64,000 nt of DNA from Dermacentor variabilis (GCF_050947875.1 NC_134569.1:35625277-35689276), one strand, 5' to 3'. Positions 24,480 to 35,727 are shown, counted from the stretch's first letter. Notes: generated from the letters alone by a model not told the origin. Translations and numbers: made by a program.

Positions 24480-24990
24480 AGGACGTCGGACCTCCGCACT
24501 TGTTGGCCAAGCGATTCCTAAAAAGAAAAAAAAGAACGCGTTGCTATCCCATATGCGCGCAGTGTAAGTGAGGCACTGGCCAGGATAAGAATAGCTATGA
24601 CGTATGCGTGGCTCATTTTCATTCCAGAATGCTTCGCGGCCAGCAAGGGCGTGAGAAGGACCCCATCGAGCGTGACCATTATCCAGGTCTTTTTTACAAG
24701 ATTCCTCGTACAAAAATTGTGATGCAACCTTCATCGGTGAAAAGAAAGAAGCAGCGCCAGTACAACGTGGCAAAAACAAACATAGCATCGAACGCGCTGG
24801 CCAAGCATCACGAGTAAGGATCCCACATCAACAAGTGGGACGCCGCAGCTATCACCGCCCTGGAGAAATCTCTATCTACATATTCACTGCTTTAATCGTT
24901 CTGCATACAGACGACACCACATGCGACAAACAGAACCTGGAGAATTCTACCGGACATGAACACACACTCACTGTGCCATCCTCCTAGTAT
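24480..24990 (+). pseudogene. Penelope-like GIY-YIG endonuclease region, decayed
   Basis: GLFYKIP is followed, in PLEs, by a CxxC-type segment and a YIGET core. Here the core is mutated beyond recognition, but the flanking VAKTNIASNALAKHHE, WDAAAITALEKS and FCIQTT pieces align in order with the C-terminal endonuclease region as I know it. The domain would nick target DNA. Frameshifts and an in-frame stop after AKHHE show that it is non-functional. Confidence 0.7.
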
Positions 24991-25196
24991 ATATCAGCGA
25001 GGACTGTGCGTCTTCGTCCTTATTGTAAACAAGGGGCCTATAGGATCCTCGAAACGTCAACCTTCATTTTTCTTTGGTTTTCCTACTTTTTCGAGTGTTT
25101 GTGTATTCTTGCTTCAGTATAGGGTTGTAAATGGCTGTTTAGAGTATACCTCAGTTCCTTCGCTATATAGTTATCTCTTAGGATTGCTTAAATTTG

Positions 25197-25399
25197 TCTG
25201 ATACTAAGGTTACGGACTGGATTCCAAGAGAAGGGAAGCGTAGCAGGGGGCGGCAGAAAGTTAGGTGGGCGCATGAGATTAAGAAGTTTGCAGGGACAAC
25301 ATGGCCACAATTAGCACATGACCGGGTAGTCGGAGAAATATGGGAGAGGCCTTTGCCCTGCAGTGGGCGTAGTTAGGCTGATGATGATGATGCTGATGA
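25197..25399 (+). mobile_element. RTE-like LINE, 3'-terminal fragment
   Basis: The segment encodes VTDWIPREGKRSRGRQKVRW, then a stretch ending EIWERPLPCSGRS. This is the conserved C-terminus of the RTE-like family also present at 55715-56062 (minus) and 61044-62896 (plus). The 3' end reads GAGGCCTTTGCCCTGCAGTG, followed by a (GAT)n tail at about 25379-25399. It is severely 5' truncated and abuts the Penelope remnant's downstream flank. Confidence 0.9.
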
Positions 25400-25708
25400 A
25401 GCGGAATCAAACCCACGTCACAGGGGTTCCTCAAAGACCGCAACCCAACGCATGATAAGGCTGTGCCACAAATGAACTGCAGATATGCGCCGCTTCTCAA
25501 ATGAACGCCTTTCACGCCAACGCTTTAGCGAGCTGCCCCATTAAATGCACTGGGTATGTGTCGCTTTTCAATGAACCTGTCGCCAATTCAGGTCACCCAG
25601 TATGTGCCACTGGGTGTGCTGCGAGCAAGGGAACAATTATCAGCCTTCGCTGACTCCGGTGTGCCCCGCATCTAGTCTCGTAGGCCACGCGCGGACTTCT
25701 CGGCAGTG

Positions 25709-25722
25709 CCACTAGATGGCGC
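25709..25722 (+). promoter_or_regulatory. Perfect CTCF-core match inside the repeat
   Basis: CCACTAGATGGCGC matches CCASYAGRKGGCGC at every position and also the insect-type AGRKGGCGC core. It sits in the part of the repeat conserved with 11821-11834. It is a candidate insulator-protein site; occupancy cannot be judged from sequence. Confidence 0.4.
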
Positions 25723-25914
25723 AGCATGTCCAGACAGAAGCGCGAGAAAGCAGCCTGGTTGGCACGTGACCAGTTTCTAGGCCTTCGAGTGTTCGAACAC
25801 CCACGATAATATCCAAGTTAAGCGTAATTTCTTTCTTTAGATCACTATCATCAGCTTTGGAACGCACCATCGTGCCATGCCTTTCGGAGGACATGTGTCT
25901 GCTTGACAGAGGTC

Positions 25915-25928
25915 CCGCTAGATGGTGC
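25915..25928 (+). promoter_or_regulatory. Second CTCF-like motif, weaker
   Basis: CCGCTAGATGGTGC has two mismatches to the CTCF core. It lies about 200 bp from the perfect match, in the same orientation. Confidence 0.25.
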
Positions 25929-26000
25929 CGAGTGTTTTTTTTTTTTTTTTGACGCGTAAAAAAGGAGTCCCACTGCAGTAAACGCGTCATACGGAACTCA

Positions 26001-27050
26001 TTTCGAAGATCGCAACACGTTGTGCCGCTACAGTGATTCATTGCTAACATATTACCGTCGATCGACAGTCATCGTGAGATGGGCTCTGCTGCAATTTCTT
26101 TATTATTCACTGCATCGGTGCAACATTATCGGTTATCATCAACACCGCCATACTTTTTCTAGAGCGGGAAATAAATTTTATAGACACTGGAAAAATACCA
26201 TGTTGGAATTGTTGATTAGAAGTTATATCGCGAACTTTAATAGGTGAGTGCACTTGGGCACGGGATACAAGATCTTTTCCTAAAATGCAAATTTAACAGT
26301 TGCAGCGTAAAAGAAAAATTGAGCTGGGCCCACTTGTTCATACTTTCCCGAATGACCAAAAAAAATATGTGTATTTTTACGTCCACCTTGCCTCACCATG
26401 GTGCTTAACTGTATGGGCTAGTAATTACAAGCTTCAGGGCAGCACTTGGGATCTAGATGAAAGCTGCTTGAGCCTTCAGCCTGAAGCAGGTTGCGTGGGC
26501 GTTCTCTCTCCGCACTTGCAAACTTCTCGGCTTTATCATAGAGCCACAACCGCGTGTCTGGTTGGAAGCGTTGTTAAGCGCGATCGTTCAGTGCCGCCTA
26601 ACCGTTAACGTGAAAGGAAATAAGCACGTTCTCCCTGACCCTTCCAGAAAGGCTGGTAAAAGAAGTTATTATCCGGGTAGAAGAGGTAGGCGGATGCACG
26701 AGTAACGGCGGAGCAGAAGGCGTACTGAAGAAATCTTGAGAAACACACCTCTGCATGCTAATGCGGCCTTCAGACACCAAACCTATATTTCACGCTACCG
26801 CTTTTAATCTCCTTCATTCATTTTATTTATTTTTCTTTCTTTTTCCTTTTTGCCGCAGCGCGAGAAACCCGCATGGAAGAAAACGGACTCATCCTTTACT
26901 ATATGCTCACGCTCTGCATTAAAGCTTCATTAAACCGAGTGTTCTCACCATGTACGCGGCCACTGTCCCCTTATCTTCAGAACTGGCTTCTCCTTTTGTC
27001 CACTCCACTGCTATAACACACCAGACGCTGCAATGCCCGGGAAGCAGCGC
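26001..27050. other. Anonymous sequence, no supported gene
   Basis: No recognisable domain, RNA gene or element end is seen. Confidence 0.55.
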
Positions 27051-29320
27051 ATACGCCGTGTCCATCCACCTGCCCTTAATAAGGCCTTCTCGCCGCCGCC
27101 ATCGCCTCCCACGTGGCAATCCTTAGCGCCTGTGTAAGAGCCTCCGACGACGGCGGACCACCAGCACCGCCCAGCGCCACCGGGCACCCTGTGTTTTTCG
27201 TTTCGCTTTCGCCAGGGGTTTCCGAGGGAGGCGTGATAAATGGCGCTTCTGTCGCAGATTCATCACCCGCGATGCCGGAGCAGCCAGCCCTCCTAGAGGA
27301 AATCTAGTAGCCCGGATCGTGTTCGGTGCCGCGCCGCTGTTCTTGCCGCCCGTTGGCATTCATTCTCTCTCTGTTTCTCGACTATACTTTTTTCCCTCTT
27401 CTTCACCTCGCGCTCTATCTTCCCTAGGCTAGCAGGCGTGTGACGTGCGTGTCTGCCTGGCACGCGGCCTGTCGTCGGCCCAATGAAAGGGGAAAGCCGG
27501 AAACAAAAATGCAGCGGCAACAGCAGCGCCAAGGAGAAACAGGTCTCTCTCCACCAAGCATCGTACGGTTCGCTGCTTGCCGTGTGCTCCGAGCCTCGCG
27601 CTGCCGCCGCTGCCGCCGCCACTTCGTCGTCGACGGCTGGACGCGGCTGGCGCCAAGAAGGCTTACGTCTGAGAGCCCGCGTCCGCCCTCCTCCATTGCG
27701 CACGGCATAGCGCTAGGGACGACGACGACTCGCCGGGACGACCTTTTATGCTGCAGCCGCCGCCTCGAGCAAGAGACAGAGAAAGGATGGCAGGCAACTT
27801 TCGCACAGGGAAACGATGTGCCTCACCCCCCACCCCCCCCCCCTCCCCGCATCCTTCCGAGAAAGTGCATTAATAAATAAAACAGAAGCAAGGTCGCGCG
27901 CGTCCTTCAGGCGGCTGCGTGGCGAACGCTTTCGCGGAGCCAGAACCTGGAGTGGAAAGGCGGGGGAAAAATGAAAGTAGACCACTGCATATCACTACGC
28001 ATAAATACATCTACCGGAGCCCTTACGGCTTTCTCTTTGTCAACGAGCTCCACCGCCATCGCAGCCCCTGAGGAGAAGCATTTTTATTATCACGCAATTG
28101 GACGCCTGTCTAAGACTGCGACCGAGAGCGCCGCCATTTATGCACCTGTCTTTGGAGGCACGTCAGGCACACGCGTGCGCGCGCCCTGCTGCCCCACTGT
28201 CGCGAGTTGCTCGGACGACGCGGCGCACACTCGCGCTACACGACGCGTTTCCTTTTCTCCGATGTGTAGCGAGGGCTTCTCCGTGCAGCCGTCGATCCGC
28301 TCGGGCGACCGTACCCTGTCGTTCCTCGTCAAAGCCTCTGTCGCGTTCGCCGTGCCTACCCCACAGATCTTCGTCTTTCTCTCCACAGCAACTTTTTTTT
28401 GCCTCGCCACTTCTGTTTCTTTTCGGCCAACCTAAGTGCCCGCTTCGGTAACTGACGGCAGGTGCAAGCCGGCGTCTGCTCCGTCGATTCCTTTTATGCC
28501 AGCCGTCCAACTACGACATGTACTCGTCTAGCAAGGGAAGGAAGGCGACAAAAACGAAGCACAAGATAGTCACTCCAGTGGAACCGGAGGCAGTCTCGTC
28601 AGTCCCTTTCGACACATCACTTCTTCCGGGCAGAGCAAAGGGTGTCGGATATGGGAAGTACCGGGTGTTCATCGCGAGCGCAGATCCAGCGAACGCACGC
28701 ACACTCGCCGTAGCGATGGCATCCGGAAGCGAAGGCGGGCGCCGCCGCTGCCGCCCCGAGACGCGCTCCTTTATGAGGAGCTGCACGGTGATTGATGGAA
28801 TGGATTTTGCGCACCGGCTTTTGTGGCCGCCGCTGCGACGTCGACCCTAACCGCCGTGTTCTCCACTGCGCGTAATGGCAGGGCCGCGTCGTGGGCGTAC
28901 TGTCTTTTCCTTAAGGCTTCCTCTCTTTCAGACGTCGCCCATCACAACCCTCGCTGTCCTAGTCGTTTCCCTTCCTTTTCTTACCCAGTGCGCTCATTTT
29001 CTCAATACTTTTCTCAAGGCCATCGGGGCAATACGGTTTCGTCGGTTTTCGCAGCATTTCCTCGCCGGCCCCTGCCGCTATCGATTTCTCTACTTTCACG
29101 ACTCACAGGAGCAAGAGGGCCGGAGCGGGGACTTCATTTGCGTTTTCAAGAACTTCATCAAAGCCTACGCGCATTCTTTCTCCTCTCATTGCCTGTTATT
29201 TATGCGGGCGCTAGGCGCATAAGCACATTCAGGCAAAAGTTGAAAAGCGCTGCCGAGACTGAAGAAGCACCTGCGACATTTCGGGCTTTATGCTCTCGTT
29301 GCTTACCCATCCGTATGTAT
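27051..29320. other. GC-rich, CpG-rich block without a recognised gene
   Basis: Across 2.3 kb the sequence is visibly GC and CpG rich, with GCC/CGC-type triplet clusters (for example 27596-27640). Long overlapping open frames occur on both strands: 27293-27703 minus, 27440-27880 plus, 27971-28435 plus, 28163-28510 minus and 28823-29329 plus. Overlap on both strands is expected from base composition, because stop codons are AT rich. None has a known domain. It could be a CpG-island-like promoter or first exon of a host gene, or degraded GC-rich repeat. Confidence 0.45.
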
Positions 29321-29984
29321 ACTGAATGAGCGCCCTCATTACCTTCCGGTTTTCTTTCTTGGAGTGGGTTTAATCATCCGCTCGTGCACGTGTATAACTT
29401 CAGCGTTCCATATTACTTGCCGATAGGCAATGCCTTTAAGGACACGCGTATATAATATACGCGGTGTTCTTCTTTAGAACTAAAAGATTAATTACGAAAA
29501 TATCATCGAACCCAAGTGAAGTAGGCACGCGAATCTTCAGATCACTGTCATGTCGAGCTGTACGTTCAGTGAGGGGAAGGAATGACCGATAACGTGCAAT
29601 TCGTTCGCAATACCTCGTTGAACCCTGTAGGCTTCGCAAACGGGATAAATAGGTTTGATTGTGTCAGCATAATTTTGTTCCGTGCGACCGTTTTGCCATA
29701 TTATTCAGCAGCATTAGCAAGTGAGTTCTGCGGCTCGGCGGCTAACAGCGCCAGCTTCCATCAGAGTCATTATTTCGAGGTAGTTGAATAATATTAATCA
29801 CTGTTCAACTGTTCATGTTCTAAAATATACAGAAAAAATTATATTATGATAAGCAAGGCGATCATTATCACGAGCAAAGCGGTGCCCATAATCTAGGATG
29901 TTCATCGTCTAAATTTACCCTCGATCTACTTAATTTCTCGAACAGGCACGTCGTGAGCGCTACTATATGTAAGCCCTGAAGCAT
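29321..29984. other. Anonymous AT-rich sequence
   Basis: No gene or repeat is recognised between the GC-rich block and the LTR element. Confidence 0.5.
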
Positions 29985-30697
29985 ATGCCGACAGCCAGCC
30001 ACCAACGGCGCCGTATACCGTGTTGTGCCATTACCACCAGCCCGGATTCCGAATCTACAAGATGCAGAATTTATCCTGCGAACGCCCTTTGGACAAACCC
30101 GGGGCTGCGCCGAAAGGCACAGTGCCCTGATTCTCCCTTGACAAGTCAAGATGCTGGCCCGTCAGGCAGCGGAGTCCTGAGGAGAAGCATCGGCAAGCGA
30201 CATGTCCAAACCTGCAACAAAGTGCTAGACAGCCCGGCGCCGTATTTCCTTTTGCCTGGAGGTCACCGCGCGCGGCAACTTTGAACCGGTTGGCCAGCAC
30301 GGTCGCTGGTTGGACCTCTCGGACGACCGTCGAGTGCTGGCTTTGTATTGAGCCGTTTGAGTGACAATCGTTTCTCGGGGCTTTATAAGCCCCGACGCCG
30401 CCGCCGAGAGAACCGGATCCACCGACCCACCTGGAGCCCAGTGCCGCTCTCGAGTGGAGTGAGATGTGTCACGCGTTGGAGTCTCAACGGACGTCGCCGA
30501 GCGGGAACAGTCGCGTTTGCTGTTAGCTCTCGGCCCCCGTGCCGATCCGAACTTGTCCTGTATAATAACCTTTATATAGTGTATAAAATCCCTTTCGTTA
30601 TTCTCACCGACGCCTGACTCGGAGTCTTCGCTACCAACGCTCTGTCACGAAACGGGTGACGAGCGCTACGGGACCAGCTCAAAGTCGTAATAGTGAA
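29985..30697 (+). repeat. Candidate 5' LTR and leader of the Gypsy-type element
   Basis: The stretch is GC rich and has a TATA-like CTTTATAAGCC at 30381-30391. It lies between anonymous DNA and the primer-binding-site candidate. The left boundary is a guess because there is no second LTR to compare with. Confidence 0.4.
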
Positions 30698-30712
30698 TGG
30701 CAGCTACGGGAT
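30698..30712 (+). other. Candidate tRNA primer-binding site
   Basis: TGGCAGCTACGGGAT begins with TGG, complementary to the CCA end of a tRNA, and lies about 280 bp before gag. The cognate tRNA is not identified. Confidence 0.35.
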
Positions 30713-30993
30713 TGACCGGCATCGGCTACCTCGGCGCGGTGAGTGTCTGAAGTTTACCTCAAACACCAGACTTTCTCTGACCCAGGTTATAGTTGCTTAG
30801 GGAAGGATTTGGTGTTGCATCGTGTTAACCTTGTGTGTTTCAAGCCTAGTGAGAGTGTTTTGAAAACCAGGGGATGCTGAGGGGGTAAACAGGGCAATGT
30901 GTGACATACTTGCGGATGTCTTACTGGTAGCGTTATAGTAGCGTACGGCAGGCATATTCAAGAAGGGTAAACAGCAGGAGGACAGTGTGAACG

Positions 30994-33015
30994 ATGGAGA
31001 AGTACAAGGTCAAGGTACTTCTCCAAATTCGTGAGGAGTTGGGCATTGAATTGGGCTCAACCAAAAGAAAGAATGCGATCCTTGAGGTCATGAGGACTGG
31101 GGACGTAACGGCTGAGGAAGGCGAAGAGGCCTGGGCGGATATCAATGAACGTCGGGAGCGGCAGGCAGAAAAGGAACGTCGGGAGTGGCAGGCAGAAAAG
31201 GAACGTCGCGAGGAGGAAATGGAGGAAAGGAGAGAGAAGGAACGTCGCGAGGAGGAAAAGGAGGAAAGGAGAGAAAAGGAACGCCGCGAGGAAAGGAGAG
31301 AGAAGGAGAGTCGTGAGCACGAGCTTAAAATGAAAGAGTTGGAGACCCGAAATAGCGCGCCGGCGCCTAGTCTCACTTCTAAAGTTCCAAGAATACGCCA
31401 TCAACTTCCACCCTTTGTCGTCGGAGAGGATATGGCCAAATACCTCGTGAAATTTGAGTACGTGTGCGAACGGAATAGCATTGAGCGATCCCTCTGGGCA
31501 CAGAATCTGTTAGCCTTGCTTCCTGGGAAGGCATCGGACGTAATAACTTGCTTATCGAAAGAGGCGTTTGAGAGCTACCGTGATGTGAGGGAAGCGCTAC
31601 TGCGGAAGTACAAATTGTCGCCCGAAGCTTTCCGGCAGAGGTTCCGGTATGCAAAAAAGGGCAGGGAGTCGAATGTTGACTTCGCGTTCCGTCTAAAAGG
31701 CGACCTGGTGGAATGGCTGAAGGGCGAAGAGGTTTACGACGACCGCGACAAAATCGTCGAATGCATCGCGTTGAAGCAGTTCTACCGCTGCATTGATGAG
31801 GATGTCAGGCTCTGGCTGCAAGATAGGCTAAAGGAGGTTAAGCTAAACAAGGCCGCATAGTTAGCGGAAGAATATTGCACCCGCCGCAGCTTGCACAGCA
31901 AGGCAGTGCGCGTAGAAAAAGCAGATAGGAGAGATGGGTTTTCCGGGAAGCCCGACGAACGGAAGCAAATCACATGTCACGAGTTTCGGGAAGACGAGTC
32001 CCTTACCAAAGAAACTGTAAGGGAAGGACAGAATGCATCTCAGAATGATAGCGATAGTCCCACACAGCGAAACGATACGACGCGTTCTTTTGAAAAACGG
32101 AAACCGTTAACCTGCTACAATTGCAAAAAGCAAGGCCACATCGCTGCGAACTGCGAAGAGAAAATTGCTTTTGCAACAATACAGGAAACTCACAAAAACA
32201 TACGACTATTGGAGCCATATGTGCAGGAAATTAAGGTAAACGGCAAGAAGTGCCGAGTACCTCGGGACTCTGCAGCAACTATGGACGTTGTCGACCCATC
32301 TTTCGTCTCCTCGAGTGATCTTACGGGAGAGTGCGCTAGGATACGGCAAGTGGCCGAGAAGGAGAGTGTCTGTTTACCGATCGCAACGGTTATCATTGAA
32401 GGAGAGTTTGGGAAACTTAACACAGAAGCCACTGTGTCTGCCGCCCTCCCGGAGCACTTTCCCTACCTCTTCTCAAATAGCTCGGAGCAGCTGCTGAAGG
32501 ATCAGGGCAAATCATTCTTTGCCGACGTGGCGTACATGGCCCTCACGCGATCGAGAGCGCGCCCGCTGTCGAGAGAACTTGACTTTGCGTCGGTGAGCGA
32601 ACAGCGGTGCGGCACACGGACCGATCAAGGTAACTTAAGTGGCGAGCCGGCACGGGAGAGGCAGAGCTCGGAGGCTGGCCTGGGCGAGCATGTCCTGGAA
32701 GTGAGTGGGAGTGACACGTGCAGTGCTAGCCGCGATATGGACGCGACGCCGCAGTTAGGCGACGCAGGCTCCACACTCGCTCCGGTTTCCGCCAGCTGGC
32801 AGGAGCAGGCCGCAGTTGAAAGGGAAACTCTGATTCACGAGCAACAGGAAGACTGTTCAATAGCCGATCTGAGGAAGAGCGTCAAACGGGGAGTGATAAG
32901 AAAGAGGGTTTCATTTTACGAGGAATCTGGCTTATTGTACCGCCGCTACACGGATAAGCAGGGTCGCAAATATAAGCAGCTTCTGATTCCTCGAAAATAT
33001 CACCGAAAAAAATGA
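30994..33015 (+). pseudogene. Gypsy-type gag-protease polyprotein, one amber stop
   Basis: One continuous frame of 673 sense codons is broken only by TAG at 31858-31860. Residues about 50-115 form a highly charged E/R/K-rich coiled-coil-like tract with imperfect EERREKERREE repeats. Residues about 130-285 are a retroviral-gag/SCAN-like capsid region (HQLPPFVVGEDMAKYLVKFE, then YRDVREALLRKYKLSPEAFR). A CCHC zinc knuckle lies at 32113-32154 (CYNCKKQGHIAANC). A retropepsin-like segment (CRVPRDSAATMDVVDPSF, near 32250-32300) has DSAA where DT/SGA is usual. The last part (SGLLYRRYTDKQGRKYKQLL) resembles the lead-in to an integrase HHCC finger, which is absent. Start chosen at 30994 because it precedes the gag homology. 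Suppression of the amber codon is possible, but a simple nonsense mutation is more likely. Confidence 0.85.
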
Positions 33016-33520
33016 ATGACCTCACTTGCTTCCTCAGTAGTATGTTTTCGGTCCAAGTGATTTCAAGGGGACCATTCTATTTGTCATTATTATTGCTGAT
33101 TATTAGTTCCTGGTATTTTGGTGTGTTGTTAATTTGAAAAATGGTTGTTTGAGCCTTGTGTACCAGATTGTGCACGTGCCTCTTGTTGCAGCGGGAGCAA
33201 AAAGGGGGATAGCAATTTAGTTAGGTTGATTTGGATTATGGCCTTGTCTGGTGTTTGACGGGAGACCGAGGGCATTTGTTCGTGTTGGGTGTTGCCTTTT
33301 GCCGGTCGGTTTTGCAAGCTGCAGAACGACCAACTGGGACCAGTGGAGAGAGGCAAGGGCTTAGGAACGACCCGAGCGGAGCTGGTCGAGGTGCCTTGGC
33401 CATAACGTGAGCCGAGCATACTTAACCCGAGCATACTTTCAGCTGCCTACGGGAAGGAGATCAAACGACGAGAAACGTAAAAGATACAAAGAGGATAGTA
33501 ATCCTCGGCGCTAAAGTTCA

Positions 33521-33770
33521 CCCACCGCAATTGCTCAGTGGCTACGGTGTTCTGCTGCTGAACGCGATGTCGCCGCTCAATTCCCTGCTGCGGTGGCCGC
33601 ATTCGTATTGGAATGGAATCCAGAAATGCTTATGTCCGGTGTTTTGGGTGCACCCTAAAGAAATCTAGAGGATCAAAACTTATCCGGAGCCATCCACTAC
33701 CATGTGAATCAATTCCCATGCGTTGCTTTAGAACGTTAAAATCAATCAATCAATCAATCAGTCAATCAAT

Positions 33771-33801
<31 letters not shown>
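33521..33801 (+). mobile_element. Ruka-type SINE, diverged, with (ATCA)n tail
   Basis: The tRNA-like head CCGCAATTGCTCAGTGGCTA starts near 33525, with the B-box-like region CGCTCAATTCCCTGC near 33574 eroded. The body retains GGTGCACCCTAAAGAAATCT and a decayed 3' half. A (CAAT)n tail runs 33741-33801. It is older than the copy at 1665. It sits just downstream of the truncated Gypsy element. Confidence 0.8.
33741..33801. repeat. (ATCA)n microsatellite tail
   Basis: About 15 ATCA/CAAT units with two interruptions form the 3' tail of the adjacent SINE. Its tail differs from the (ATT)n tail of the copy at 1665. Confidence 0.92.
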
Positions 33802-33802
<1 letters not shown>

Positions 33803-35727
33803 GAAACAATTCAATCTTGGACACATACCATATGTGCTACACCTTACTTGCTGTGGGACTTGATTGATGTGGGACCTCACTTGATGTGGCTTGCCTACTA
33901 TATGGCCTCCGTGTTTCAATTCTCCAGTATATCCCATCTCAGCATCAGGTCCAGCTACATACCGAACGGACAAAAAAAGAAAACTGTGTTATAGAAATCG
34001 TCGCTCGCAAAGATACCAAAATACCAACCAAGGCAGCTCTAACCAGACCGAAAACTTAGGCTCAAATTGAGGGATTATAGAAGCATTCTAGGCAGAATTG
34101 GGCGCGTTTCATGCGGAGGCTTTATGGCGCAGCCCACGCCCTGCGTAGCGTAGAAACATCGGCAACCGGAAGCCCCAACAGCACCAAGCCTGTAAACATG
34201 CAAACTAGCGATTAAAATACGGAGTGCCTACGCCTCAACGCAAGACGGGTACAACATCTCATAAGTGCGCCTCAAGCGCTTCCAATGGGCCCTTAGTGCA
34301 CGACTTGCGCTCCCTAAGAGTGTTCAGAGATATATAATGGAAAACGTGAGGAGAAAACGGCAGCGAAGTTAGATAAAATGGCAGCCACTAGACTGCGCGC
34401 CAACGGTAATGAGGAAAACGGGGCCAAGAATATGAGGAGAAATGTGAAAAAAACCCAATCGCAAATGCCATAGGAGCCGGAGAATTTCGCCTCTTCGGGC
34501 AGAGTATGCGGCCCATAAAACAGTGCACGCAAGGTATAAGTGAACGCCCGCTCGGAATCGTCGCATTCTCGACTCCTCCCGCCATCGCTCGACTCTCGTT
34601 CCCTCTTTGCCCTCTACTCTCCCCTCTGTTCCACTACCGTCGGCTGCGAGCACGTAAGCCACGTGCGCAACGGCGATAAGCGAGGTCGTAATGACATCGC
34701 CACCACCGCCAGCGACAAATATCTCGACTTAGCGCTCCAAATAACGCCGCGTCGTCTCGATGCTCACTCGATCTCGCTTTCCTTTTTTTTTTTCTTCTAC
34801 CTCTCTCTTGAGCGACTGCAGCGCCGCGGTCTGCGACTGTGATAGCAGCTGCTCTGAGCCCTCGCGCGAAGGATTATTCATAGCCAGGATCACATTGGCT
34901 AATTAATGTCAGCAATGGCGCGCAGCCTCACCAGTGTGTGGCTCACGCGATCGCGCGCGTTAGACATTTGCGGCGTACGCTTCCTCTGCCAGGATCCATG
35001 TATCGTATAATAGTAAAACGCGGTAGCGGCGCAGCAGCGTATGCGCCATGCGCGGGCGTGTCACCGCGCTAATCACCCGCATGCACTTCACTGTTACTCC
35101 AATGAGGCAGAGTCAGCCTCGCTTATTTGGAATTCAAGGACATACACGGTCCACCCAGCAGGACCCTACCTCGATCTAGTGCAATGATTCCAATCACTGC
35201 ACCCCACGCGCGGTGTCTGAGCAAAGTAAAAGAAAACAACTGAAACGGAAAAAAAAAACAAGGAGGAGCCGCAGGTAGCGAAGCTTAATACGAGCACAGA
35301 AAGAGTGTGGGGATGTCCCGAATGGAACCCGTCGTATGGTATGTTTTTAGGGTTCTCCATTGGTTTTACTGCCTGCTCAGCACCTCGGCCGCTCTCTGTG
35401 TGGCGCTAGCGGGCAGTAACCGCAACGGGAGGCGCTGTGCGGGCGGCCGTCGACGCCTCGTCATGGCCTCGCCGCCGTCGCAACTCCGGCTTCTCTGTTG
35501 GTGCGGTCCGCTTGGACGCGCGCGAGAACTCGCTCCGCGCTCAGAGCACCGTATAGCGCCGCCCATTTACGAGCGTGGAACGCTTCAGCCGAGGGTGCGT
35601 CTTTTGCTCATCTGTACTGGCACCACCGTGATCATTCGTTTGTATACTAGGTGCTCGGCATTGATGGCCCTTCTCATTCTTCCCTTTTTCTCTCCATTAT
35701 ACGACACGAAACCTTGAAGAATTGAAG
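33802..35727. other. Anonymous sequence, no supported gene
   Basis: No domain is recognised. Two CpG-rich patches lie near 34540-35100 and 35390-35600. Open frames at 34540-34842 and 35307-35717 carry no motif. Confidence 0.5.

Larger units (their letters stand above)
23640..25055 (+). mobile_element. Penelope-like element (PLE), decayed
   Basis: About 1.4 kb preserve the order RT then GIY-YIG-region then 3' end of a Penelope-like retroelement. Recognisable RT pieces are DFTRSTLHRMSRYLHNVLRP, MVSLDAKSMFTCV, VSVVCANLVLEAIEE, RYVDDCFSIIRHTEV and an R/V-YRKPTHTWRYVDF segment. The tail piece contains GLFYKIP and NIASNALAKHHE. Several frameshifts and stops interrupt it. The sequence near 25045-25059 (CTCGAAACGTCAACC) resembles the usual PLE 3' end. 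PLEs are known to be abundant in chelicerates. The copy lacks the 5' part. Confidence 0.87.
25400..26000 (-). repeat. Mid-repetitive element family, minus copy
   Basis: The reverse complement shares several blocks with 11630-12140. These include the GTGACGTGGGTTTGATTCCG phrase (near 25392-25420) and the GCCATCTAGTGGCACTGCCG block (around 25702-25721). Phrases such as CCAGTATGTGCCACTGGGTG near 25598-25617 are the complement of the GCACATACCCAGTG units of the other copy. A T run lies at about 25935-25950. No coding is visible. Confidence 0.6.
29985..33480 (+). mobile_element. Gypsy-type LTR retrotransposon with large pol deletion
   Basis: The order is a GC-rich 5' LTR/leader candidate (29985-30697), a primer-binding-site candidate (30698-30712), a gag-protease frame (30994-33015), and a 3' non-coding remainder to about 33480 with a purine-rich tract at 33194-33209. 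RT, RNase H and the integrase core are missing. The reading frame passes from protease straight into sequence resembling the segment just before the integrase zinc finger. No matching 3' LTR is visible; a SINE lies at 33521 where one might be expected. It is non-autonomous. Confidence 0.75.

Noticed and set aside
28823..29329. 168-codon + frame as a host gene
   Set aside because: No recognised domain, competing overlapping frames, and no splice or start evidence.
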